DNA of 64,000 nucleotides from Cladopsammia gracilis (Eukaryota; Cnidaria; Anthozoa; Scleractinia; Dendrophylliidae): NCBI GenBank assembly GCA_022457155.1, contig JAJGOT010000113.1, positions 1,651,001 to 1,715,000 of the forward strand, read 5' to 3'. Shown piece by piece: positions 10,246 to 21,317 of this stretch (position 1 is its first letter; each line of letters starts with the position of its first letter). The notes under the pieces were generated by a model. It saw only the letters and a program-made list of their open reading frames with translations, ran no database searches and was not told where the DNA came from. The position numbers and the translations under genes were made by a program.

Positions 10246-11492
10246 TTAATTGCTTACGTTCAAGTCGAATGTCGGTCTCATAAGACAACAAACGTTTCCG
10301 GTGTCACATTCCAAATCATCGTCAAGTTGTATAAAGTTGTGAGGACACGAGTTACCAGGAAGACAAGTAGCCCAGTCAGTATTGGCGACCTTTGCGGAAC
10401 AAAAACCAGATACTTGGTCATCTAACAAAAAGAAGGCAAAAAGAAGTAACTATGACGCAGACCAAGTTCCGATGAAAAGAACGAAATGAACGCCAACCTG
10501 GTTGTAACGAATGTAAATTAGAAAGCTGTGCATAAGATTTAGGAAACGCAGCTGTATACTAATGTTAACCCAGCTGTAGAGGTATCAGTACCATCGACAA
10601 AGTTTGAGTTTCTAACTCGCTCCAACTAGCTCTGGGGATATTCTACATTAAACATAATTTGTTATGTAGATCGTTGAGATTGTCAAATAGAAACTTAACA
10701 TGACTGACAAATTAAAATACGGTCAACTTTCTCTTAAGCGACCATCCATGGGGCAGGAAAAAAGAGTCGCTTAAAGGAGGTGGTCTCTTAAAAGAAAAAT
10801 CAGTTCGAAACAGTATTTGACTGAGAAACCAAACGTTTTTTTTACAAAATGGTCGCTTACGGGAAGTGGTCGCTTAAGAGAGTGGTCGCTAAGAGAGAGT
10901 TGACTGTATTTAATTATAAAAGTGAGGTTGATTACTTGCCCTTCCGACCTTGTATGTGTGGTGGATTTTTTGGCACCAATGGGAGGCGATGTCGTGACTG
11001 TTCGGTGTATGACAAGTAATAAATTGCATTCATTTTAAAGCCACTCGATAATTTATGATTATTTAGATATGGGAGGAAAGTTTTTCATAAGTCATGGAGT
11101 GGAAGTAAAATTACAGAAATAGCCAATGTCGCTGAAGGGGAGGAGGGTGGGGGAAAACACAACCCTGATGCTCAAATGAGCCAGTGTTGAAATAAAGGAA
11201 GACAAATTCACCGGACACAACCGCTTAAAAGGATGGGGAAACTCCCTATGGATTTAGTGATAGGGTATAAGGCACGTGCAAGACAATGAATGAATGAGAA
11301 TGGTATACGATATTGGAGTAAAACATACCGTATTAATAGTTATTTGAGTACCATAATTTTTTGAGCATATACTTAGCCTTTTTTCTGATGCATTTTTAGT
11401 TATCTAAAACAATAACCCGAAGGGAAAAGTTCAAACTTACCTGAAATAAAAACGACCACAAGTAGTCCAAATATTGAGATCAAAGTCTTCAT
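10246..11492 (-). CDS. Small secreted six-cysteine peptide, copy 1 (two exons)
   Basis: Exon 1 (11,492-11,441, 52 nt) encodes MKTLISIFGLLVVVFIS, a signal peptide, and ends at the donor G/GTAAGT. Exon 2 (10,421-10,246) follows the acceptor TTTTTGTTAG in matching phase 1. The mature part begins DDQVSGFC and has six cysteines in the order C-x10-C-x5-C-x12-C-x5-CC, with the landmarks ANTDWATCL, CPHNF and VCC, then TFDLN. About 77 aa in total. An AATAAA overlaps the stop codon (TAAATAAA, 10,248-10,241), supporting this end, although the last codons VSN begin with a GTAAGC that could be a donor. An acceptor 17 nt before the ATG (TTTATCTTCAG) suggests a 5'-UTR intron. A MITE (10,714-10,916) sits in the intron. 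The paralogue at 27,687-28,926 has the same structure. The family is not recognised; a defensin-like or other disulfide-rich peptide is possible. Confidence 0.8.
10714..10916. mobile_element. ~200-bp MITE inside the intron of the small peptide gene
   Basis: The ends ATACGGTCAACTTTCTCTTA and GAGAGTTGACTGTATT are inverted copies, followed inward by AGCGACC and GGTCGCT. Internal short repeats of GGTCGCTTA occur several times. There is no open frame. Flanking AT-rich sequence makes the target duplication unclear. Confidence 0.75.
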
Positions 11493-11524
11493 TTTACCTT
11501 CAGAGAGCCCTGAAGATAAATTTG

Positions 11525-12019
11525 TCAGAATCCACATTAAATACTACTGTGAGATGTCTGTTTTCTGAATGGCGCATGCGCATAAAAAAGTCGTTTAGCA
11601 TTGTTTCAATCTACCTTTTTTTTTTTACCTTTTTTTTTTGATAATTGTAACCATGCATTGTTTTCTCGGTAAAATGAGTCAATCTTTCAAAACTATAAAC
11701 ATTATACAAACATGGCGAATTTACGGCCCGCGTACTTCCTGGGCTTTTTCTCGGTCTTAACATAAACATTACGGTATTTTAAGCACATTTCCATGTGTGA
11801 AGTCATCTTTTCGGTTTTCTACTCAATCCGTAATTGTTTTGTCCAGTGACCATGAAAAGGAACAACTGAACTGATAAAGAGAAACTTCAGTAGAAAGAAA
11901 GGAACGTCAGTGTAAAGTGTTTCTTTTTTTCACCCGGATTACTTCCTTGTTTAAAATGAAAATTAAAAATATGATAGTATATGACAGTTTATGACCAAAT
12001 GCAAAGCCTATCTGATCTT
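11525..12019. other. Upstream region of the small peptide gene
   Basis: This region lies upstream of the small peptide gene, starting the ~4.4-kb interval shared with the large gene that begins at 16,004. It contains TTTTTTTTTACC runs near 11,612-11,640 and no open frame of note. No unambiguous TATA box is visible; TATTTAAT (minus, about 11,540) is one weak candidate. Confidence 0.35.
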
Positions 12020-12541
<522 letters not shown>

Positions 12542-15500
12542 TTTACATAAAGGTTTTAACAATTGTTGCAAAGATATAGTTGTCAATGTCAATGTCAACT
12601 GTTCGTTAAAACCAACCCAACATGTCAACACCAATAAACTTAAATCTGACGTGCGTTTCCTAAAATTTCCGAAGACATTTGGGTTTTGAAGAGCTATTTT
12701 ATAAATGCAGCTTTAACCGAAAGGCGATATAGCTTATCCCCACGAACTAGCCTCTCTCATTCCCCTCGCGGCTTCACCGCTCGCGATTTCAGCATCGCGC
12801 GCCAACAAAACCGCCAGCTACGCATGCTACCCACGAACAAGCCCATATTATTTTGTTATTTTTTTCCTTTAAAATTAATAGAAATTGAATCTTTGTTAGT
12901 AAACGTTTGAAGAAATACGCGTCTGTAGTTAAGCGATTGTGTATTTTCAACAACAGATAACGCGTGATATACACGACCATGAACGTTATTTGCATTAGTT
13001 CAATTTTGTTTGACATATTTTTCAACTTATACTCGCTGTGGTCTGACAACTTTTAAATTCAAAGGGGACAGACCGCAAATAAATGTGGCTACTAAATATA
13101 TCTGAATTTCGTAACTGTTCATCAGTAGGATGCCCAAAATGACACATCTAGATAAAACAACATTTGTGATAACAGGAGCAATACTCATAGACTTGTTGGA
13201 ATAAATAAGGCAAGAGAAATCCAAAAGTACGAGCATAATCGGTGCCAGTTCATGTCTTCATGTAGATTCCATAGTTAAATTTATTGGTCAGCGCCACTTC
13301 ACGCAAACAAAATTCCCGAATGGGACTCATCTGGGTACCGCTTTTGTTTGCTTCAATTAACAATTTTCTTGGAATGTGTTATTTCAAACCTTTTTATTAC
13401 TTATATTGCGACTTTCCTACAAGTGGTACTCCGCCTTGGACTCCAACACAGTTGATGAAGGGAAACTGTTCCCTTGTACTCGCACTCGCACTCGCAACTC
13501 CAGGACGTAAATTTCAATATTTCGCACGTCAACAACAGACAATACGTGATATATGCGAACGGAAACGTTATTTTCATTTTACCACTCATGATGAAGGTAA
13601 AGAGTGGAAACATCGATCGGATGCAAAATTTGTCTATCAACTTAAATAAAAAATGCCTGTTTTTCTTCGTAAAAGGCGGTATAATTATGACCTAGGGCGT
13701 TGTAAAATGATCGTTTTGTGACGCCTTGTAGCAATGGGATCCAGAATATTTACTGCCTTTAATACTTCTTTTAAAAAATGGTAATAAGCAGGAATATAGA
13801 TGATATGGGAGCTTATCAAAGTTAAATATTCTTAAATAATAAAAACAAAGCCTCGCGATATATCTTTTAGGTTTCTATCTTAACTATAAAAAGTCAACAT
13901 TGTATTACAAAGTATTTATCCCGCCAAACAGAGAGCAATTAGCTTTAACAAAACCCGCTCATAAAGTCTTTGTTTGAGGTGTGAGCAGTGATAACAACAA
14001 CTCAGAAAGCTTAACAAGCTTAACAGTTACAATCATCACGTTGTGTTTATAAGTATGAACATAAAAACATGTCATTTCCTACCCTTCCTTGTCCGTCAGC
14101 TATCAAATTCGATTCTCTTCTTTCACTGAAGATTTTCTTGACGTTGGCATAAAAAGCAGATGAAATAATGAAACACCTATATTAACAGGTGGTATACAGT
14201 CAGAACAGCGTGCGGTGTCTGATACAATGAATTGTCCATTCGTTCATTAGAGCGTATCCTCTTTCTAACCTCACCGTAAATGACTTTATAAATGTACAAT
14301 TTCCATTCCATTATATTGAGAAAGTTTAATTACATCTAAAACAACCGACAAGACCAAACTGTATTAACTTCCACATAATTTCCTTTAAAGGCACTAAAAA
14401 AAAAGTAGAACGCCATTCCAAGCGTTTTATTAAATGTTTTACTCACACAACTAACCATTTTCCGAATGCAACTCGGATGTATACAAAGGAAACTATTCAA
14501 ACAACTAAAAGACCAGCAGTCTTTTAATGAAAGTTGCGCGATAGACAAAGAGGACTTTTACGGGTAAATAAACCCCTAAATCCAAGTTTCCATACGTTTT
14601 ACTTTTTTTATTTTTATCTTACATCAATTCTTATGGCTAAAGGGTCTTGACACACTTCATCTAAAAGCAACTCAAAGAGTTTTTAAGGTACATAATTTTC
14701 AATAAAGGCAATAAGTATACATAAATGGAGAGAGTTTACTGATTACTTGATAAGTCGAAATACAGCACATGTTTTATAGAATGTTCAATTTCAAATTTTT
14801 TTCGTGTTATTCCACTCGAAAAAACTTGCACTACAAATTTAAAAGAAAACCTGAAACAAATAGTATCATAGAGCTTTTGTTTTAATATCTGGCAATCGCC
14901 GTGCGCAATAATAGCAGACAAACCTCTAGCACCATAAAGTACAAGAGCGAACATTATTTTCTTCGGTCACATCCGCTATTCATTTCACTCTGCTTTTTCT
15001 TTATTATTTGCTAATATACCAAAATTTTATAAATGTGTTTGGTATTCGTGCTTTTCTCGTTGGATTTTTCGAGTTTCTTTGTTGTGTTTAACCTACTCTA
15101 GGTCTTATTGTTTCCCTCGCTACATGCAAGATCTTACTTCGCCTTTGAGGTCAGTGCTTGCTTCCTGAACCACGACACTTTCGTTAACCTATGAACTAAT
15201 CGAGCCAAGCCACTTTAGCATCCACTGACGCAAAGAATACAACAGACGGTTGAAAATAGCAAACTAATTAGCCAAATATTGGTAACTTGACGGCCGATAG
15301 TCGAATGTAAGAATTTTTTATCGTACTAAGGGACGCTTGAACGGGTCCCATTGTATGGCTATTTTCAGTCTCGTCTGTTAACCGACACCTTTGAAAGATT
15401 TGGTTAAAAAAGTCAGGTAAAATTACTGTATTTTTTAGCTTCCTACCTACTGTTTTGGAAAAACTGTTGTTTTTAATTCTGTCCTAGGAAGAGCTATTTG

Positions 15501-15950
15501 CATCTTGTAAACAAAATGTGTTATTGCATGTTTTAAAAGTGGAGAACAACTTAACCAGAAATTACAGGTTAAAAGGGTAGGTTTACCAAGAACATTTCAG
15601 CAAAATGTCTGTCTCTGAACACATTTCTAAAAGAAAAATTATAACAATTGCTCATTTATGCGTTTAAACTGTTAAATTGTTTAGGCTTTCATTGGCATGC
15701 ATTAATCACCATAAACCTCAAATTCTATCCCAGCAGGTCAATTTCCTGAGTTTAAAAACAGTAAATAAGCGGCAAGATAACCGTCGATGATGTTTTCTTA
15801 TTTCGGTTCTAACAGAATTAAACTTTCCTGTATAAACATTTCGGGTAAATAATAGATAAATTATTTCCCTTTGGTTATATAGAAAAATCTATCAATGTTT
15901 GGAAACAAGTTCATATGAAAGGGTTTATTGTGAGTTTTTTCCTTTTCCGT
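12542..15950. other. Intergenic region upstream of the large secreted gene
   Basis: No gene is identified. Positions 12,740-12,835 contain a GC-rich block (CCTCGCGGCTTCACCGCTCG, ATCGCGCGCCAACAAAACCG) that looks like the end of a dispersed repeat. Positions 12,945-12,990 and 13,525-13,580 are diverged copies of one another (CAACAACAGATAACGCGTGA and CAACAACAGACAATACGTGA, each followed by ACGTTATTT). Short open frames overlap on both strands and lack motifs. The rest is AT-rich. Confidence 0.45.
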
Positions 15951-16003
15951 TTCAGAAGGAAGCATCGCCTATTTCAAGGTACCGAAAATCTCTTCTTTTC
16001 AAG

Positions 16004-19000
16004 ATGGGATTTCCTCCCAGTCAGTTTGTCATCTACATTTTAGTGCTGGTTACCTTCGTTGAAGCTTCTGCAATTCTTAGTAAAGTTCAAGCTACAGCAG
16101 ATGCTCGTTATCCTACACAACGACGCAATCCTCACTGGGCACAGAAACTCTTGGATAGTATAAGAGCAAGAGATTCAATGATCACTAATATCAACGCCTT
16201 TGTCCAAGAAGTAACTTCTCAAAGCATCAAAAACCTAATAAGTTCGTTAGATGCAGTTTATTCTCAGCTCAATGGTCTTGACAACCTTACCTTCACAACC
16301 CAGGAGGAACAAAGTGGAACGTTAGCTACGGAGATTAAAGATCAACCAGAAAATTCTCTCGTCATGAATTCGTTTCGCAGCAACAACTTGGAGTCGTATT
16401 ATACAACCCGAGGCTTTGGATTTGTTCTCAAGACCATGAAGAACTCATTGTCTCCTTCCCAACCGTTTACAGGTAGTAATATTCCACTGGCCCAGATGTG
16501 CGTTCACGTTGAAGAGGACATAGGAAACCAGGACAGATACACTTTCTCGACAGACAAGATTTGCAAGAACGTCAATCAGTGTTCAGGGACGGAAACACCT
16601 CATCCTTACAATGATGCACATGGAACAAATGTGCAAGAGGCATGCTCAGAAGATACTAATGCATGTGACATAGCGAAGGCGGTACCTATGATGGGAGCTC
16701 TCCTCTGGTACAAAGTGAGTGATTTTATAGCACTGGGTTTCTGCCATAATCACCTTGAAGAGCCCGAAAAATCCATCATTCAAACTAAACTCGACGAAGT
16801 TCAAAGAATGGCAAACATAATTAGCGCATACATTAGTACTTTAAACTTTTGGCGTGGTTTTTTTGATCAAGTTGCAGAGGCAAGAGCGTTCTCTGACTTA
16901 CCAACTGCAATGGCCTTAGTTGAACAACGTGAGAAGTCCTTTAAATTCGCTTCCTTGGCTTGCCTTGAGCTTGATGCTAATGATATGTGTACCGTGGGAG
17001 ACATTTTCAACTATTATGAATCCTTGAAGAAACTAAAAAAGGACCGACAAAATCCATTAACAACAAGAAATTTGCGACTTCATTCAAGAGTAGATCACGC
17101 GAAATTGATAGAACTGAAAAAAGAAGCTTTACACCATGTAACTCTTCTGGGAAACATCGAGGCACTCGATCATAACCTTGGAACACTTGCGGAAGGAATG
17201 TCGGGATACTTTCTAGGACTCGCTAAGTACGATCAAGGTATTGCGGATCAAGATGTGGCATTTCTCGAAGGAAAACTTAATGACTTTGAAAATGGAGCCA
17301 CGACGTTATCGGAAAAGGTTCAGTATGACACCCAGGCTGTGATGATAGCTGCGAACGTTGCTTTAGTAGCACAACTGGCTGAAGAAATTGCCATCCTTGC
17401 GGCAAAGATAGCGAACCATTTAAACCCGTTTAAGGTCATATTTACTGGTGTAGAAGTAGCCGACATTTATGAACAGGCGGGTGAAGTAGCCAGGGCAACA
17501 CAAGAGCTTGCACATGGTGCCGCCTTGTTTGCAACTTTCAGCGATGTTTACGATGACATGGCAAAGCTTGCAGATGGCCTTAAGGACAATGCAAATCAGA
17601 TAACTGGTTTACAGACCATGATAAAATCTATCAAAGAAAATGGAATGGAAGATATTGGTTTTGACTCTCAAAGATTTATTGAAGCCTATGGTGGTTACAC
17701 TCCCAAAGTTGACCGAAGCGCTTTAGCCAAAAATGACGCTCTGTGGGCTGCTTATAAAGATTCAACCTGCGATCTCTTGTTTGGGGCAGAAGGCACGGGT
17801 GCTGCAATTACACAAGGTGTAACTGGAGGAATGTTGCTGTGTGAAAAGCTAGATGGTACTCTGGCCGAGTTCTTTGCCCTCCGTGAAAACATATTTGATT
17901 TCCAGTTTGATCTCGTTGATGCCCTCGCCAGTGTTGTGCGCGGCAACATCGCCAAAAAGTTATCAAAATCCATAAAGGTTAAGAATGATCGTCTGAACGC
18001 GACTACTCTATTGCTCGGATTCTTTATGACGCAATACAGACTGCAGTTTGAAGCAACTCTCTACTGCGACAAATGGCAGTACATAAACCAAGGGAAAAGA
18101 ATCAAGCCTTGCATGAGTGGGGATTATTTCGATGAAAATGGACTCAACAATCTCCTTACTTACGATTTCGGCACACACTATCACGAAGACGAACGATTTG
18201 TTTTCATACCAACCAAAGCTCAGTTTCAAGGAGACACTGGTTTTATCAACTTACCATCTCTGACAGCAGGAAACCCAGTTGTTTTCCGTCTTCCAGCAAA
18301 TCGCACATGGTTACGACAATTTAATTGGCTTTCTAGTGGAGAGACCTTAGCCCCATTTGTCGCAAGCTTCAAGCTGTATCTTCCCCTCAGAAACTACGCC
18401 ACCGAAGGAAGTGAGCGATATTCTAAGACCTACGTCAAATTAACATCCATTGCAGGCAGCAGACTAGATGAAAATTCTGGAGTCGTTTACAACCTGCCCT
18501 TGGAACACAGCACCTACATGACTCTATATGAAGAAGGCTATGATCCTGCAAAATGTCCACGAGGGAAAGAAATCATGAATCCTTACAGCCTTTGCGACAA
18601 CCTACCTCTAATCTGCGACACCGTGACAAGGGCACCTGGCTCCATCATCATGCCGACTATCTTGTCTACATGGAATCTGTGTCTTTCTGTAGAGACGGGT
18701 CATGTCAATCTTCAGTGGGACGCCCCAAGACCAGCCACTGACCTTCTCATTATCGCAAAAGTTAAACTGCGTTTTCTCCCCGATTCTGGCAAAAAGCGCC
18801 GCACGATCAACTTCAGTAGTGAGCCGGCTTTTGGATGTTGTGCTGAAACCAACGCATACAGGCCAAAATGGAGTGACAGTACATGTATCCCATGTCCGAC
18901 AAAACCCACCAATTCGGTGTCTAAGCTACAAGGTTACTACTGCGAAAAGGGGAATGAACCAGTGGCCCAAGAAATACCCGAGAATGTCTACACAACTCCA

Positions 19001-19036
19001 AGTACAACTCCAACCCCTACGCCATCAGCCCTTTAG
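16004..19036 (+). CDS. Large secreted protein of unknown family, copy 1 (1,010 aa, single coding exon)
   Basis: The frame extends upstream to 15,899, but the ATG at 16,004 is chosen: it directly precedes a signal peptide (MGFPPSQFVIYILVLVTF, cleavage near ASA) and lies 48 nt after a strong acceptor (CCTTTTCCGTTTCAG, ending 15,955), so a 5'-UTR intron is likely. Residues 30-330 hold paired cysteines. Residues 360-550 are a long helical region with a hydrophobic stretch (AVMIAANVALVAQLAEEIAI, about 445-464). Residues 565-660 are the most conserved part (YTPKVDRS, RENIFDFQFDLVD). Residues 720-930 look beta-rich (DERFVFIPTKAQF, RLPANRTWLRQFNW). A C-terminal Cys motif, CC-x13-C-x2-C-x13-C (944-980), precedes a Thr/Pro tail. 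There are few N-glycosylation sites and no membrane anchor. The paralogue is tail to tail at 21,318-24,287. I do not recognise the family. Confidence 0.92.
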   Translation: MGFPPSQFVIYILVLVTFVEASAILSKVQATADARYPTQRRNPHWAQKLLDSIRARDSMITNINAFVQEVTSQSIKNLISSLDAVYSQLNGLDNLTFTTQEEQSGTLATEIKDQPENSLVMNSFRSNNLESYYTTRGFGFVLKTMKNSLSPSQPFTGSNIPLAQMCVHVEEDIGNQDRYTFSTDKICKNVNQCSGTETPHPYNDAHGTNVQEACSEDTNACDIAKAVPMMGALLWYKVSDFIALGFCHNHLEEPEKSIIQTKLDEVQRMANIISAYISTLNFWRGFFDQVAEARAFSDLPTAMALVEQREKSFKFASLACLELDANDMCTVGDIFNYYESLKKLKKDRQNPLTTRNLRLHSRVDHAKLIELKKEALHHVTLLGNIEALDHNLGTLAEGMSGYFLGLAKYDQGIADQDVAFLEGKLNDFENGATTLSEKVQYDTQAVMIAANVALVAQLAEEIAILAAKIANHLNPFKVIFTGVEVADIYEQAGEVARATQELAHGAALFATFSDVYDDMAKLADGLKDNANQITGLQTMIKSIKENGMEDIGFDSQRFIEAYGGYTPKVDRSALAKNDALWAAYKDSTCDLLFGAEGTGAAITQGVTGGMLLCEKLDGTLAEFFALRENIFDFQFDLVDALASVVRGNIAKKLSKSIKVKNDRLNATTLLLGFFMTQYRLQFEATLYCDKWQYINQGKRIKPCMSGDYFDENGLNNLLTYDFGTHYHEDERFVFIPTKAQFQGDTGFINLPSLTAGNPVVFRLPANRTWLRQFNWLSSGETLAPFVASFKLYLPLRNYATEGSERYSKTYVKLTSIAGSRLDENSGVVYNLPLEHSTYMTLYEEGYDPAKCPRGKEIMNPYSLCDNLPLICDTVTRAPGSIIMPTILSTWNLCLSVETGHVNLQWDAPRPATDLLIIAKVKLRFLPDSGKKRRTINFSSEPAFGCCAETNAYRPKWSDSTCIPCPTKPTNSVSKLQGYYCEKGNEPVAQEIPENVYTTPSTTPTPTPSAL

Positions 19037-19958
19037 AGAAAAAACATCAAGGCTAGCGCTCGGCTTGTCCATTTCATTGTTTGGCAATAATTGATTGTTT
19101 GGGATGCAAAAGAAGTACATTATTTAATACTTATTGATTAACTTGTTGAGATCTATAAACGCTCAGAAAAATAACGACGTCATTAATCAGAAAATAATTA
19201 AAAATGAGAATCAATGACTCTGTGACAAATGACTTCATAGATATATATGCAGTAGAGTAGCATTTTTTCATACATTAAATCTGGGATATGATTTTCAGTT
19301 TAATGATCCTTTGCAATTTTAGAAGCGGTTCATTAAAGTGTATGAACTTTACAGCTGTATAGCTTTTTTCGTGATTACGTGGTTTAGGGACCCATCAAAG
19401 GGCTTACTGCCTCCACTGCTGTTCATAGCATTAGAAACACAAAAAATAAACACAAATAAACACAGGGAACAATACTTTTTCACCTTAATGCTCGCAAGTT
19501 TATCGCAGACTTGATCCCTCGCCCAACTATTTATCATTATTTCGTTTGCCCTGCCTGCAACTCACACAAGCACAAATGTTGTTCCATCCCTCATTTACGC
19601 ACCTACCCAACCTGCGTTGGATTCTAATTCGGGATTAATCACACTCCTATACTTAACGTCGGCTAGTGGTAAACGTTTGTCGTCTAATCTGTAGTTGCAC
19701 TAAATATAATGTTCAAAATATCACATCAGACTGCGACCTATGAGCACAAGGAAGAGTATGGTGTGAGTATTTTCTTTTTTTATTGCAAATAGAAACAAAG
19801 ACATACAAACAATTTCCAACTACAGTAAAAAAAAAGAAATTACATTAAATTAAACTAAACAATTACTACACATTATTTGTTTTTGTTGTTTTAGCAGTGC
19901 GAATATTATCCTTAATACTCGCAAGACGATCAAACTATCGGTTTCAGTGTGTTTATTT
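19037..19958. other. Intergenic between the two convergent large genes (left part)
   Basis: 3' side of the large + strand gene. No canonical AATAAA lies close after its stop. ATTAAA at about 19,275 is a candidate polyadenylation signal. Otherwise this is AT-rich with no gene. Confidence 0.45.
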
Positions 19959-20655
19959 AAGGGACACTACTGTCCCGACTGAAATATCTTGTTTTTCTGA
20001 TTATGGCCAGGAACTTGCTTTAGTTTTATGAACTAAAAAGAGAAAATAACGACTGAAAAACTCAAACTTTCACCACTATGGAAACTTTACCGCTTGTCAC
20101 GAAATCAAAATTGATGAATTGTAATCCACTTCCATCCTTGTAATCCTGGGACCGGATTCGCGAAATCCTATCTAAGATATATCCTAAAATATAACTTAGG
20201 ATAAAATTTTGCAACTTTCTAAGATATGTCCCACAGGTAAGTGTTATTCACGAACGATATCTTATGCCCATCCTAAGATACGCGAAACTTAGGGGTCCCC
20301 TAAGTTTACTGGTCCCGAAAAATTATCGATTGACGTAGATAAGCCAATTAAATTTTTCTCAGATCGTGTTTATAAATAACAAATTTGAATAATAACCGAG
20401 TTCGTGCATTTGCTACCACTATGTCTGCAGCAAAGAAAAGAAAGCCCGATTTTAGGAGCCGAGAGAAATCGGCTTTAGTAGAAGGAGTGGAATGTCGTAA
20501 AGAAGTGATATTTAATTCATATAACAATGTTGACCCAAACCTCAATGTTGACCCTTGAAATCTTTTTATCCAATTTAGTTGTATATTTGGTGGCATTTGG
20601 CGATATATAACATGGTAATTACGTTAGCAAAATTTCCATGTTTCAGTGGGGTGGT
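19959..20655 (+). mobile_element. GGGACACTGTCCC-family MITE, copy 2, with a nested insertion
   Basis: The left half (19,959-20,150) follows the family through GATTATGGCCAGGAACTTGC, CTTGTCACGAAATC and CACTTCCATCCTTGTAATCC. The right half resumes at about 20,559 with ATCTTTTTATCCAATTTAG, GTATATTTGGTGGCATTTGG and TTTCAGTGGGG. The 400 bp between (20,151-20,558) is foreign and includes a PIF/Harbinger-like Myb fragment. The element occupies the space between the two large genes. Confidence 0.75.
20421..20558 (+). pseudogene. Myb/SANT-like DNA-binding fragment (PIF/Harbinger-type)
   Basis: A 46-codon frame opens with MSAAKKRKPDF and continues REKSALVEGVECRKEVIF. This matches the N-terminal helix of the Myb/SANT-like second protein of PIF/Harbinger transposons (basic KRKP lead, then ExxALVEGVxxRKxVLF). 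The homology stops at IFNS, after which GTTGACCC repeats and a stop follow. It is a short 5' remnant, non-functional, nested inside a MITE. Family assignment is by remembered motif only. Confidence 0.55.
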
Positions 20656-21295
20656 ATAATTCAATGTAATTTGTGTTTATTTTAAACCGGAAATGTCAAC
20701 CCTCAACAATAGAAATGAATTGACATCGTCCTGTAGACATTCAAAAAAAATTATATTGAATATCGAATTTTTTAAGCCATTTACCAATTGAATCTTGACA
20801 CTTCACGCTAGAAGGTATTGTTCCTAATTTTCAAATTTGTATATCTTGAATATATCCTTTATTTGGGGGCAGTTGCTTGATGATTACTTCGAGAGAAGCA
20901 TGAAACTCGGAATTGCAAATATATGTGTTTGAACTATCACCTTCTGGAGCACAACATAAGCATTAAATGCCTTCTCAAAATTCAGTGGGAGCTGTTTGGA
21001 ATATAGAGAACATGGTACTTCTATTATAAGTCATTTTAAAGAAATTTATAAACACAATTTTCAAGGTTCTATTCCTTTATTTTAAAGGATATTCAAGTAA
21101 TTTAACATGATAGAAAAAAGGTCACGCTTTCGACACTATTCCTGTTTCTCTGCACGTAATGGAATGTGCTTTTCACTCTTCTCAAAGTAAACCATTGGCT
21201 AAATCATAACAACAGCTAACTTTGTTTCTTCGAAAAAACATTGCGCGATTATTTGTTTTTTCTACAGAGTCATATAATGTTAACTTAATGTTAAC
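20656..21295. other. Intergenic between the two convergent large genes (right part)
   Basis: AT-rich with no open frame worth calling. It leads into the 3' end of the minus-strand large gene. Confidence 0.45.
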
Positions 21296-21301
21296 TTTAT
21301 T
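21296..21301 (-). promoter_or_regulatory. Polyadenylation signal AATAAA
   Basis: On the minus strand AATAAA begins 16 nt after the stop codon of the large secreted gene copy 2 (stop at 21,318-21,320), giving a very short 3' UTR if used. Confidence 0.5.
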
Positions 21302-21317
21302 TTATGTTAAAATATCA

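Noticed and set aside
18553..19094. Overlapping + strand frames at the end of the large secreted gene
   Set aside because: Out-of-frame shadows of the 1,010-codon frame.
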